Shown here one piece after another: positions 13,594-21,631 of a stretch of 26,964 bases of DNA. The notes under the pieces are model-generated. The model did no database searches. It had not been told where the DNA came from and saw only the letters and a list, made by a program, of their open reading frames with translations. The stretch's first letter is position 1. Every line of letters starts with the position of its first letter. The DNA is from JBOHRE01 sp050732635. Lineage in GTDB: Bacteria; Gemmatimonadota; Gemmatimonadetes; Longimicrobiales; RSA9. Position numbers and translations under genes: made by a program. The stretch spans positions 1 to 26,964 of the forward strand of contig JBOHRE010000043.1 of assembly GCA_050732635.1 (NCBI GenBank), read 5' to 3'.

Positions 13594-13689
13594 GTTGATG
13601 GTTCATGGTTGGTGGTTGGTCGTGCCTCGCGGCCGGGCGGGCTCGCTGCCTGGCCGGCTACCACCAACCACCAACCATCAACCACCAAC
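13594..13689 (+). repeat. Heptamer-armed stem-loop element, copy 3
   Basis: The left arm (13594-13620) and right arm (13660-13689) are tandem heptamers TGGTTGG and CCAACCA that pair over about 28 nt with two or three mismatches; this is the most regular of the three copies. The loop begins like the others (CGTGC..CGCGGCCG) and then diverges into its own hairpin, GGCCGGGC (13631-13638) with GCCTGGCC (13648-13655). It lies between the minus-strand mini-ORF unit and the first acyl-CoA dehydrogenase gene. Confidence 0.85.
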
Positions 13690-13735
13690 GGGGCTGGGTG
13701 CGGGCTGGGTGCAGGGCGGGGTGCGGGGCGAGGCC
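13690..13735. repeat. G-tract arm bordering repeat copy 3
   Basis: G-rich tandem units of the type GGGCTGGGTGC, two exact and a third degenerate. Four runs of three or four G with loops of two or three bases make a good G-quadruplex motif on the plus strand. It lies about 60 nt before the acyl-CoA dehydrogenase start. Confidence 0.55.
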
Positions 13736-13797
13736 TCCGCCCTTGCCGCGCGCCCCTGACAGGTCCGACGTTACGCGCTCCAGTAGCCGGAGCAATC

Positions 13798-14967
13798 GTG
13801 TCGACCATTCTGCCGGAGATCCCGCGCGCGCCGCTCACCGCGCTCAATGAAGAGGAGCGCCTGTTCCGCGATACCGTGCGGCAGTTTGCCGAGGAGGTCG
13901 TTGCTCCACGTGTCTCGGCGATGGATGCGGCCGGCCAGCTCGAGCCCGACCTGATCAGGCAGCTCTTCGACATCGGCCTGATGGCGGTCGAGCTGCCGGA
14001 GCGGCACGGCGGCGCCGGCGCGTCGTTCTTCAGCTCCGTGCTGGTGGTCGAAGAGCTGTCGCGCGTCGATCCGAGCGTCGCCGTGCTGGTCGACGTGCAG
14101 AACACGCTGATCAACACCGCGATCCAGCGGTGGGGCACAGAGTCCCAGAAGCGCGCCCATTTGCCGCGCCTGGCGCGCGATACGGTTGGCTCGTATGCGC
14201 TGTCGGAGGCCGGCTCGGGCTCGGACGCCTTCGCCCTCCAGACCCGTGCCTGGCGCGAAGCCAGCCAATGGGTGTTGGCGGGCCGCAAGATGTGGATCAC
14301 GAACGGCGCCGAGGCGGGGCTGTTCATCGTTTTCGCGAACGCGCAGCCGGAAAGCGACTATCGGGGCATCACGGCGTTCCTGGTGGAGCGTGACACGGAT
14401 GGGCTGGCGATCGGCAAGAAGGAGGACAAGCTCGGAATCCGTGCATCGTCGACCGTGGAAGTGATCCTCGATCATTGTCGTGTGGGCGAGGGCGCCGTGC
14501 TGGGCGATGTCGGCAACGGCTACAAGATCGCGATCGAGACCCTGAACGAGGGACGGATCGGCATTGGCGCGCAGATGGTCGGGCTGGCGCAGGGCGCGCT
14601 CGACCATACGCTTCGGTACGTTCGCGAGCGTGAGCAGTTCGGGCGGCCGATCGGCGACTTCCAGGGCGTCCAGTTCCAACTCGCGCACATGCGTACCGAG
14701 CTCGAGGCCGCCCGCCTGCTCGTCTACAACGCGGCACGTTTGAAGGAGGCGGGCCAGCCCTTCCTCGTGGAGGCGGCGATGGCGAAGCTGTTCGCATCGG
14801 AGGCCGCGCAGCGCATCGCCTCCGGTTGCGTCGACCTCTTTGGTGGCTACGGCTTCACGCGCGAGTATCCTATCGAGAAGCTGTATCGGGACGCCAAGAT
14901 CGGCACCATCTACGAAGGCACGACGAACATGCAGATGCAGACCATCGCCAAATACATTCTGCGCTGA
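13798..14967 (+). CDS. Acyl-CoA dehydrogenase, short/branched-chain type
   Basis: A 389-aa FAD enzyme that introduces the alpha-beta double bond in acyl-CoAs and passes electrons to electron-transfer flavoprotein. It has the normal length and blocks: helical N-domain (LNEEERLFRDTVRQFAEEVV), FAD-binding YALSEAGSGSDAFAL, KMWITNGAEAGLFIVFA, KLGIRASSTVEVILDHCRV, REREQFGRPIGDFQGVQFQL, QRIASGCVDLFGGYGFTREY, and catalytic Glu in IYEGTTNMQ (about 373). The features resemble butyryl-CoA or 2-methylacyl-CoA dehydrogenases; substrate length is not certain. GTG 13798 is chosen: GGAG lies about 7 nt upstream and the family homology starts here. The frame is open upstream to 13390, but that reads through repeat copy 3. 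First of four plus-strand genes. Confidence 0.94.
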   Translation: MSTILPEIPRAPLTALNEEERLFRDTVRQFAEEVVAPRVSAMDAAGQLEPDLIRQLFDIGLMAVELPERHGGAGASFFSSVLVVEELSRVDPSVAVLVDVQNTLINTAIQRWGTESQKRAHLPRLARDTVGSYALSEAGSGSDAFALQTRAWREASQWVLAGRKMWITNGAEAGLFIVFANAQPESDYRGITAFLVERDTDGLAIGKKEDKLGIRASSTVEVILDHCRVGEGAVLGDVGNGYKIAIETLNEGRIGIGAQMVGLAQGALDHTLRYVREREQFGRPIGDFQGVQFQLAHMRTELEAARLLVYNAARLKEAGQPFLVEAAMAKLFASEAAQRIASGCVDLFGGYGFTREYPIEKLYRDAKIGTIYEGTTNMQMQTIAKYILR

Positions 14968-15074
14968 GGCGGGGTCGCGGCGGTGACCGCCCGGACGCGC
15001 CCGATCATCCTGGCCGGCGTATTGCCGTAGGCAGTAACTTCTGCCGGCCGATTCATCAGCATCAAGAGGTACGC

Positions 15075-16991
15075 ATGAGCACGACCGCACCCGAGCGGAA
15101 AGTCTCGCCGCAGACCGTCACCGAGCGCGATGCTCGTGCCGTCGCGGAGGCCGCGCGAGAGACGGAGTGGGCAAAGCCCAGCTTCGTGCGTGAGTTGTTC
15201 CTCGGCAGGCTGCGGATGGATGTGATCGATCCAATGCCGGCGCCGGACCCGCACATGGAAGCGCAGGGCCGCGCGTTTCTGGACCGCCTCGACGCGCTCC
15301 TGCGGACGGACGTCGATGTGCGCGCGATCGAACGCGAGGCGCGCATCCCACCCGAGGTGCTGAAGAAGCTCGCCGCGGTCGGCGCCTTCGGCATCAAGAT
15401 CCCGCAGCAATACGGCGGTCTCGGCCTTTCACAGCGCTGGTACAACCGCGCAATCGCGCTGGTCAGCTCGCAGTGCACGGCGATGGGCGTACTCCTCTCC
15501 GCCCATCAGTCGATCGGCGTGCCGCAACCGCTGAAGATGTTCGGCACCGAGGCGCAGAAGAAGAAGTACCTGCCGCGTCTGGCGGCCGGCGAGGTCTCGG
15601 CGTTCGCGCTGACCGAGGCCGACGTCGGCTCCGACCCGGCGCGCATGGAGGCGAGCGCGGATCCGGCGCCCGACGGCAACGGTTGGATCCTGAATGGCGA
15701 GAAGCTCTGGTGTACGAACGGGCCGATCGCCGATGTGATGGTGGTCATGGCGCGGACACCGCCGAAGCCGGGCAGTAATCGGCGCGGCATCACGGCATTC
15801 ATCGTGGAGACGAGCTGGGAGGGTGTCAGCACATCGAACCGGTGCACGTTCATGGGACTAAACGGCATCGAGAACGGCATCATCCGGTTCGACGATGTTC
15901 GGGTGCCGGCGGAGAACCTGCTGTGGGCGGAGGGCAAGGGGCTCAAGCTGGCCCTGATCACGCTCAATACGGGCCGCCTCACGATTCCAGCGACCTGCGC
16001 AGCGGCCGGCAAGTGGTGTCTTAAGGTGGTGCGCGAATGGAGCAATGTGCGCAAGCAGTGGGGCGCGTCGATCGGCAAGCACGACGCGATCGCTCAGAAG
16101 ATCGCCTACATCGGCGGCGTGACCTTCGCCATGGACGCGATTGCCGAGGTTTCCGCCGCACTTGCCGACGCCGGCGACTTCGACATCCGCCTCGAAGCCG
16201 CAATCGCGAAGATGTTCAACTCAGAGGCGGCTTGGCGAATCGCCGACGAGACGATGCAGATCCGTGGCGGCCGCGGCTACGAGACTGCCGAGTCGCTCGA
16301 GGATCGAGGCGAGGCTCCCATTGCCGTCGAACGCGTGATGCGCGACCTGCGCATCAATCTGATCTTCGAGGGCTCGAGCGAGATCATGCGCCTCTTCATC
16401 GCGCGCGAAGCCGTCGACCCTCACCTGCAGAAGGCCGGCGCCATGGCCGATCCGGACTCGAGCGCGGCCGACAAGGCCAGGAGTCTCGTCGGCCTGAGCA
16501 CACACATGGCTGGCTGGTACGGCGGCAACGTCGCTGGTTGGGGGCGCTGGCCTCGCTATGCGGATTACGGCCGACTCGCGCCGCACATCCGCTATGCCGA
16601 GCGGCACGCGCGCAAGCTCGCCCGCACGTTGGCCTATGCGATGGCACGCTTTGGCCCGGCGCTCGAGAAGCGTCAGTCGGTGCTGTTCCGCCTGGTCGAC
16701 ATCGGCGCCGAGTTGTTCGCGATCGCGGCCGCCTGCACCTATGCGCGACACCTGTCCAACGAGCGAGCCGGCGATCGCAGCCCCGCCCTCATGGCGGATG
16801 CATTCTGCCGCGGCGCGAGGCGTCGCATCGACCAGCTGTTCGAAGCCGTGTTCGACAACGATGACGCGCACAACTACCGCTTCGCGCAATCGGTGCTCGG
16901 CGGCGAGCACCGCTGGATCGAGAGTGGCATCGTGCCGCCGCCGGCGCCGGGCGAGCTGGCGCCACGGAACGCGGACGGCCGCGCCGAGTAA
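15075..16991 (+). CDS. Acyl-CoA dehydrogenase, long form (VLCAD/ACAD9-like)
   Basis: A 638-aa acyl-CoA dehydrogenase with an extra C-terminal helical domain of about 170 residues, the arrangement of very-long-chain enzymes. FAD/substrate blocks: VSAFALTEADVGSDPARMEA (174-193), GWILNGEKLWCTNGPIADVM, NTGRLTIPATCAAAGKWCLK, RKQWGASIGKHDAI (326-339), MQIRGGRGYETA and catalytic Glu 432 in LIFEGSSEIMRLF. The C-terminal domain (from about 450) has RYAERHARKLARTLAYAMAR and FRLVDIGAELFAIAAACTYA. Long-chain fatty acyl-CoA is the likely substrate, by family. ATG 15075 has AGAGGT 4 nt upstream. It follows the shorter dehydrogenase after 107 nt, so the two may be co-transcribed and cover different chain lengths. 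Confidence 0.93.
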   Translation: MSTTAPERKVSPQTVTERDARAVAEAARETEWAKPSFVRELFLGRLRMDVIDPMPAPDPHMEAQGRAFLDRLDALLRTDVDVRAIEREARIPPEVLKKLAAVGAFGIKIPQQYGGLGLSQRWYNRAIALVSSQCTAMGVLLSAHQSIGVPQPLKMFGTEAQKKKYLPRLAAGEVSAFALTEADVGSDPARMEASADPAPDGNGWILNGEKLWCTNGPIADVMVVMARTPPKPGSNRRGITAFIVETSWEGVSTSNRCTFMGLNGIENGIIRFDDVRVPAENLLWAEGKGLKLALITLNTGRLTIPATCAAAGKWCLKVVREWSNVRKQWGASIGKHDAIAQKIAYIGGVTFAMDAIAEVSAALADAGDFDIRLEAAIAKMFNSEAAWRIADETMQIRGGRGYETAESLEDRGEAPIAVERVMRDLRINLIFEGSSEIMRLFIAREAVDPHLQKAGAMADPDSSAADKARSLVGLSTHMAGWYGGNVAGWGRWPRYADYGRLAPHIRYAERHARKLARTLAYAMARFGPALEKRQSVLFRLVDIGAELFAIAAACTYARHLSNERAGDRSPALMADAFCRGARRRIDQLFEAVFDNDDAHNYRFAQSVLGGEHRWIESGIVPPPAPGELAPRNADGRAE

Positions 16992-17022
16992 AAGTCCGTT
17001 TCCCGCCGTCTGCCGGGCTGCC

Positions 17023-17042
17023 CGCCACGACCGCCCGTGGCG
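17023..17042 (+). other. Hairpin between the long acyl-CoA dehydrogenase and the protease gene
   Basis: A perfect 7-bp inverted repeat, CGCCACG and CGTGGCG, with a 6-nt loop. It has no U-run, so it is a weak terminator candidate at most; it could attenuate or process the transcript in the 85-nt gap. Confidence 0.3.
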
Positions 17043-17076
17043 ACCGGCCCTGTGCTCATCCTGAATCGGAGCGCTG

Positions 17077-19881
17077 ATGCGACGTTTTGCGCTGAGCGGC
17101 CTGCTGCTGCTCGCGGTCGCCGTGGGACCCGCCGCGGCCCAGGGGCCGTGGGTCGACCCGGCGCTGCGTACGCTGCTGCGACCGAGTGCGCGAAGCGCCC
17201 TTGATCGCGCCCTGAGATCGACCGGGCGCGCGGACGAAGCGCCGCCCCGGATGCTGGCCGACATCGCGACCGCGGAGCGCGATGGCGAGGCCACCGTCGC
17301 TGTATTCCTGCGGCTCCATGCTGCCGGCGACGCCGTCGAAGTGGAGGCCCTCGGTGGACGTCTCGTGGCGGCGATCGGCGACCTGGTCGCGGCCGTGGTG
17401 CCGCTGCGCTCGCTGCCCGCGCTGGTGCGCTCCGATCGCGTACGACGCGTTGAAGCGGCGCGCGTGGTCGAACCCGTCCTCGATTCCAGTACCTCTGCGA
17501 TCCGGGCGGATGAAGTGCGTCAACGAGTGGGCCAGCGCTGGATCGGTTTCACGGGCGACAACGCCATCGTCGGGATCTACGATACCGGCCTGGATTTCAG
17601 TCAGCCCGACTTCCTGGACGGCGCCGGCGAGACGCGTGTGCTCGGCCTCTGGGACCAGACCGGCGCGACCGTGGATCCCCCCGAGGGCTTCACGTTCGGC
17701 AGCTATTGCAGCGCGGCGGAGGTCCAGCAGGCGGTCGAGGGGCAGCCGACATGCAGCCAGCGGGACCGCAACGGCCACGGTACGCATGTGGCCGGCACCG
17801 CGGCCGGCGACGGCTCGGCAGCGAACGCCGGCACCGTTGACTTTCGTTACGTCGGTGTTGCGCCCGAGGCGCAAATCCTGGTCGTGAAGGGCGGCGAGTT
17901 CAGCTTCTTCGAGAACAACATCGTCGCCGGTCTCCAGTGGATGAAGCAACAGGGCGAGGCGTTCGCGCGGCCGGTCGTCGCCAACCTGTCGCTGGGCGGG
18001 CAGTTCGGGCCGCATGACGGCACGCGGCTCTACGAGATCATGATCGACAGTCTCTCCGGACCCGGATTCGTCGTGGTCGCCGCCGCAGGCAACGACGGCA
18101 CCAACCGCAACTCGGTGCCGCAGGTCAGCGATCAGCTCATCCATGCGATGGGTCTGCCCGTGCAGGACATGACGCGCGAGTTCACGTTCCGCGTGCCGAA
18201 CTACGCGCGGCAGGACGGCAGCTGCCAGGACTTTGCAGTCTTCAATGTGTGGAGCGAGGCCGAGGATCGGCTGACCTTCACCGTGCAACGACCGGATGGC
18301 ACGTCGTTGTCCGTGGCGCACGGCGATTCCGCTACGTCGGAAAGTGCCGAGGGCCTCATCTACATCGAGAACGCGCTGCAGGGCCCGCACCCCGATAATG
18401 GCGACTTCGAGGGCTACATCGAGGTAAGCGGCTGCAGCGCCAACAGCGGCTCGCCAGAACCCGGGATCTGGAAGATCCTGGTGCACGCTGACATCGCGGG
18501 CTCAGGCACGCCGTATCACATGTGGCTCTACGCCACGCAATTCGGCGGCGACGGCGCAGCCGGCCTGACCGGCTTCGACAACCGGTCGACCGTGACCTCG
18601 CCCGGCACGGCCCAGCGCGCGGTCACCGTGGGCGCCTTCGTGTCGCGGCTCTGCCTGCCCAATGCGACCACCACGGTGTGCACCACGGTCAGTCAGGACA
18701 TCGGTGACGTCGCCTACTTCTCGGGCACCGGGCCGACGCGTGACGGCCGGCTCAAGCCGGAGATCGCCGCACCGGGACGACTGATCGTCTCCAGCAAATC
18801 GATCGACGCGAGCTTCCCGGCCAACGTGACCACGCCCGACGGACGGCACGTCGCGCTGCAGGGCACCAGCATGGCCGCGCCGCACGTGACCGGTGCGATC
18901 GCGCTGCTCCTCGCCCAGCAGCCGCAGTTCACCCCGGAGGATGTGAAAGGGACGCTCGCGGCCAGCGCCCGTCGTGACGCGTTCAGCGTGATCTCGACAG
19001 TGGATGGCGATCCGGGCGGCACCCCGAACTATCAGTGGGGCTACGGCAAGCTCGACGTGTACGCGCTGCTCGACGCGATCGGTGCCTTGCAGCCGCCCGC
19101 CATCCTCACGGCAGTCGTGAATCCGATCGAGCCCGCCGCAAACCTGCTCAGTCGCAGCGGCACACGCGTGCCGTTGCTGCAACTGAGTTTTGGCGCCCAG
19201 GGCTCCGCAGGGAACCCCGAGGCGATCGATCTACTGCAGGTCGGATTCGAGTATCGCGGGCCTCAGGCGGGCGGTGTATTGGTCGTGCTGCAGGATCAGA
19301 ACGGCAACGGCGCCGTCGATGCCACGGACCCGGTCGTCGGCACCGCGACCGTGACACCCGCCAGCGTCGACACGATCCACGTCGATCTCGAGAACGCACG
19401 GGTTCCTGAGAACGGCTCGCTGGACCTGCTGGTCGTCATCGAGCTGGGCGGCGCTGTGCCGAACGGCGCCACCTTCCAGCTCGCCTACCTGCCGGGCGCG
19501 ACCCGCAGCGCAGGGGTCGAGTCGCGGCTGCCGAACCCGATCGAGCAATCGACCTCAGCAGTGCTCTCGCAGACAGCGCGCACCACCGTGCTCCTGGAAG
19601 GCGAGGTCTTCACGCTCAGTGAGAATCCGGTTCGCAGCGGACGCGTCATCTTCAGCTTCGCCGAGCGACCCCGGCGCGCTGACATCTACACCCTGGACGG
19701 CCGTCTCGTCTCGGATCTCTTAACGCGCGCCAACGCCGCCGGCCTGCGCGCTCAGTGGGATGTCACCAACGACGCACGCGAGCCGGTCGCGGCCGGCATC
19801 TACCTGCTGGTCGTCGACGTCGCCGGGCAGATCATCACCGAAAAGCTCTTCGTCGCGCCGGCCGCCGGGCAGGAGGAATAG
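17077..19881 (+). CDS. Secreted subtilisin-family (S8) serine protease with type IX-like C-terminal sorting domain
   Basis: 934 aa. ATG 17077 has GGAG upstream. Signal peptide MRRFALSGLLLLAVAVGPAAA, probable cleavage before QGPW. A propeptide-like region (about 40-145) precedes the S8 domain. The catalytic triad is complete: Asp 169 in GIYDTG, His 234 in RNGHGTHVAG, Ser 598 in GTSMAAPH; oxyanion Asn 339 is in AAAGND. A beta-rich insertion (about 360-490, CUB/P-domain-like) splits the catalytic domain, as in bacterial S8 exoproteases. Behind it are a beta-sandwich region with DQNGNGAVD, and a final ~85 residues (SENPVRSGRVIFSF ... IYTLDGRLV ... VAAGIYLLVV ... KLFV) shaped like T9SS type A sorting or FlgD-Ig-like domains. 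Likely role: extracellular or surface protein degradation. Confidence 0.92.
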   Translation: MRRFALSGLLLLAVAVGPAAAQGPWVDPALRTLLRPSARSALDRALRSTGRADEAPPRMLADIATAERDGEATVAVFLRLHAAGDAVEVEALGGRLVAAIGDLVAAVVPLRSLPALVRSDRVRRVEAARVVEPVLDSSTSAIRADEVRQRVGQRWIGFTGDNAIVGIYDTGLDFSQPDFLDGAGETRVLGLWDQTGATVDPPEGFTFGSYCSAAEVQQAVEGQPTCSQRDRNGHGTHVAGTAAGDGSAANAGTVDFRYVGVAPEAQILVVKGGEFSFFENNIVAGLQWMKQQGEAFARPVVANLSLGGQFGPHDGTRLYEIMIDSLSGPGFVVVAAAGNDGTNRNSVPQVSDQLIHAMGLPVQDMTREFTFRVPNYARQDGSCQDFAVFNVWSEAEDRLTFTVQRPDGTSLSVAHGDSATSESAEGLIYIENALQGPHPDNGDFEGYIEVSGCSANSGSPEPGIWKILVHADIAGSGTPYHMWLYATQFGGDGAAGLTGFDNRSTVTSPGTAQRAVTVGAFVSRLCLPNATTTVCTTVSQDIGDVAYFSGTGPTRDGRLKPEIAAPGRLIVSSKSIDASFPANVTTPDGRHVALQGTSMAAPHVTGAIALLLAQQPQFTPEDVKGTLAASARRDAFSVISTVDGDPGGTPNYQWGYGKLDVYALLDAIGALQPPAILTAVVNPIEPAANLLSRSGTRVPLLQLSFGAQGSAGNPEAIDLLQVGFEYRGPQAGGVLVVLQDQNGNGAVDATDPVVGTATVTPASVDTIHVDLENARVPENGSLDLLVVIELGGAVPNGATFQLAYLPGATRSAGVESRLPNPIEQSTSAVLSQTARTTVLLEGEVFTLSENPVRSGRVIFSFAERPRRADIYTLDGRLVSDLLTRANAAGLRAQWDVTNDAREPVAAGIYLLVVDVAGQIITEKLFVAPAAGQEE

Positions 19882-19883
19882 TC

Positions 19884-20867
19884 ATGCGACCTCGCCGACC
19901 CGGGCTCGCCGGCTTCACTGCCGCGCTGCTCGCGCTGCCTGGCCCGAATGCGACGGCGCAAGAGGCAGGCACCACCGGCGCCATCGTGCTCGAGCTCCCC
20001 GCCGGCAGCCGCGCCACCGGACTCGCCGGCGCGTTCACCGCCGGGCATGGCGACATCGACGCCCTGTTCTACAACCCCGCCGGCGCAGCCACCCTCGAGG
20101 CCGCGGTCGGTCTGGCTTATCAGTTGTACGTGGCCGATGTCGCGATCGGCTCTGCGGCCGGTGCACTGCGCCTGCGCCGAGCCGTGGTCGGGCTGGCGAT
20201 CCAGTACCTGGATGGCGGAACCGTCGATGTGATCGAGCCCGACCCCGACTTCGGCGGCGAGCGAGGCCGCGCAACCGATCTGAGCGTGTCGGCGGGTGAG
20301 ACCGCGGTCCGGCTCGTGGCCGCGCTGCCGCTGCTGGCCGATCGGCTTCGGCTGGGTCTCGCCGCCGGCTATGTCGCGCGCGACATCGCCGGCGCGAACG
20401 ATGGTGCACCGCTGTTCGACGCGGGTGCTCAGTACGACGTCGGGCCCATCACGCTCGGGACTGCACTGCGCAACCTGGGCGGTGATTTGAACGCTGATAC
20501 CAGCCGCGCCGTGGCGATGCCCGCCGAGGCTCGGCTCGGCGCGAGCAGCCGCCTCGCGGTCAGCGCACGCCTCGCCGCGACCGTCGGCGCCGATCTGCTG
20601 ACTCGGCTGGAAGGGTCCGGCAGCGCCCTCCGGCTCGGCGCCGAGCTGGCGCTCACGCCGAGCGCACACCGGCCGCTGACCGCGCTCGCCCGCGCCGGCT
20701 ACTCCACCGCTGCCGGTTCCGGCGGCCTGGGCGGCAACCTGCACGTCGGCGCCGGCCTCGGCCTGGGCGTATGGGCCATCGACTACACCTGGCAGAACCT
20801 CGACTATTTCGGCAGCATCCACCGCTTCGGGCTCCGCTGGCAGCGCGCAGCCTCAGCACTCAGGTAA
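19884..20867 (+). CDS. PorV/PorQ-family outer-membrane beta-barrel
   Basis: A 327-aa protein with signal peptide (MRPRRPGLAGFTAALLALPG, cleavage near ATAQ). The N-terminal family signature LPAGSRATGLAGAFTAGHGD then ALFYNPAGAATLE is the conserved start of PorV/PorQ (UPF0164) proteins. After it come alternating amphipathic strands and a final strand ending in FGLRWQRA. PorV is the shuttle that carries type IX secretion substrates to the surface attachment complex. Its ATG is 3 nt past the protease stop, with AGGAGG overlapping the protease 3' end, so the two are co-transcribed and coupled. This pairing supports surface export of the protease. The role as T9SS partner is inferred; no Por/Gld core genes are in the window. 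Confidence 0.8.
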   Translation: MRPRRPGLAGFTAALLALPGPNATAQEAGTTGAIVLELPAGSRATGLAGAFTAGHGDIDALFYNPAGAATLEAAVGLAYQLYVADVAIGSAAGALRLRRAVVGLAIQYLDGGTVDVIEPDPDFGGERGRATDLSVSAGETAVRLVAALPLLADRLRLGLAAGYVARDIAGANDGAPLFDAGAQYDVGPITLGTALRNLGGDLNADTSRAVAMPAEARLGASSRLAVSARLAATVGADLLTRLEGSGSALRLGAELALTPSAHRPLTALARAGYSTAAGSGGLGGNLHVGAGLGLGVWAIDYTWQNLDYFGSIHRFGLRWQRAASALR

Positions 20868-21069
20868 GCGGATGGCGTCGCCCGTCGCTCACCTCCCGAA
20901 TCCATGCGCGGTACTCGATCGCGGCTGCCAGCGCGGCCTCGATGCTCCGCACCACTTCCAACTCGCTGACTTCGCGCCTGGCTCGCCGCACGAGCTCGCG
21001 ATCCAACGCGAATGTGCACGGCTCCCGCACGACCGCATGCTCGCGTGACGCCTGTCCGTATTCGACCAT
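20860..21069 (-). CDS. Small antitoxin-like (VapB/ribbon-helix-helix type) protein
   Basis: A 69-aa ORF from ATG 21069. The middle part TFALDRELVRRARREVSELE then VVRSIEAALAAAIEYRAWIR has the spacing of a beta strand followed by two helices typical of VapB-family type II antitoxins. No toxin gene lies next to it on either strand: upstream is the plus-strand GroES-like gene, and downstream it runs 8 bp into the end of the PorV gene. It is therefore an orphan antitoxin, a DNA-binding regulator, or a relic. The family assignment is by pattern only. Confidence 0.5.
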   Translation of the reverse strand: MVEYGQASREHAVVREPCTFALDRELVRRARREVSELEVVRSIEAALAAAIEYRAWIREVSDGRRHPLT

Positions 21070-21143
21070 CCCGAGCCCCGTTCCCGCGTGTATGGCCGAA
21101 TCTGCTGAGCTCGACGGGGCAAGCGAATAGCATCACCGGCCAT

Positions 21144-21149
21144 TATATT
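21144..21149 (+). promoter_or_regulatory. Possible -10 element directly before the GroES-like gene
   Basis: TATATT ends 7 nt before the ATG at 21157 and stands out in GC-rich sequence. No good -35 was found. If real, transcription would start at or within one or two bases of the ATG, making a leaderless mRNA; this fits the absence of a ribosome binding site. Confidence 0.35.
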
Positions 21150-21156
21150 CGCCGGC

Positions 21157-21540
21157 ATGGATGGCCCTTCGCCCAAGCGGTTGATCGTCGTCGGCGACCG
21201 TATCCTCGTCGCGCCCGAGGAGGGAGAGGAGCGCAGCCGGGTCGGGCTGTATCTACCGCCGACGGCCGTCGACAATCAGGCCGTCCAGGCCGGCACCGTC
21301 GTCGCCTGCGGTCCCGGCACTCCGGTGTCGCCGCCGACCGAGCTGAGCGAAGAGCCCTGGAAGATTACCGGCGGCGAGGCTCGCTTCCTGCCCGTACAGG
21401 CGCAGGTCGGGGACTACACTCTGTTCTTCCGCCGCGCCGCCGTCGAGATCACCTTCGAGGGCACGAAGTACCTGGTCGTTCCGCAGGCAGCGATCCTCGT
21501 GCTCGTGCGTGAGAAGACGCCCGAGGAGGACCGCTGGTGA
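21157..21540 (+). CDS. GroES-like co-chaperonin (Cpn10 fold)
   Basis: A 127-aa protein with the Cpn10 start RLIVVGDRILVAPEEGEERS, mobile-loop region GLYLPP, then AGTVVACGPGTP, and the end VGDYTLFFRRAAVEITFEGT followed by KYLVVPQAAILVLVRE. GroES is normally about 95 aa; here an extra ~20 residues (about 57-77, VSPPTELSEEPWKITGGEAR) enlarge the dome region and the C-terminus adds a charged tail. No groEL is adjacent, so this is probably a second, stand-alone GroES. It could cap a GroEL encoded elsewhere. It is followed by a clear intrinsic terminator and then hslO, so the neighbours form a stress-protein group. Confidence 0.82.
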   Translation: MDGPSPKRLIVVGDRILVAPEEGEERSRVGLYLPPTAVDNQAVQAGTVVACGPGTPVSPPTELSEEPWKITGGEARFLPVQAQVGDYTLFFRRAAVEITFEGTKYLVVPQAAILVLVREKTPEEDRW

Positions 21541-21594
21541 CCAGGGCACTCCGCGCCGCATCGCGGGTAGCAGTCCCCGTCCGATGGGTTCGAT

Positions 21595-21619
21595 CGGCCC
21601 CTTGCGGGGCCGTTTTTTT
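21595..21619 (+). terminator. Intrinsic terminator between the GroES-like gene and hslO
   Basis: A 7-bp GC stem CGGCCCC (21595-21601) with GGGGCCG (21606-21612), loop TTGC, followed by seven T. This is the best Rho-independent terminator in the window. It ends only 12 nt before the hslO start codon. Confidence 0.85.
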
Positions 21620-21631
21620 CGCCGCTCGATC

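Noticed and set aside
13594..13689. CRISPR array or direct-repeat satellite in the heptamer arms
   Set aside because: The units are 7 nt with no spacers, and the two sides are inverted, not direct. No cas gene is nearby.
13390..13797. N-terminal extension of the first acyl-CoA dehydrogenase (frame open from 13390)
   Set aside because: The extension reads through repeat copy 3 and its G/C borders, has no ribosome binding site at its ATG and no family similarity; GTG 13798 has one and starts the conserved part.
16992..17076. Terminator separating the acyl-CoA dehydrogenases from the protease
   Set aside because: The 7-bp hairpin has no U-run on either side, so it was listed only as a hairpin.
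17056..18486. Minus-strand 476-aa open frame opposite the S8 protease
   Set aside because: A shadow of GC-rich codons; the plus frame has signal peptide and full catalytic triad.
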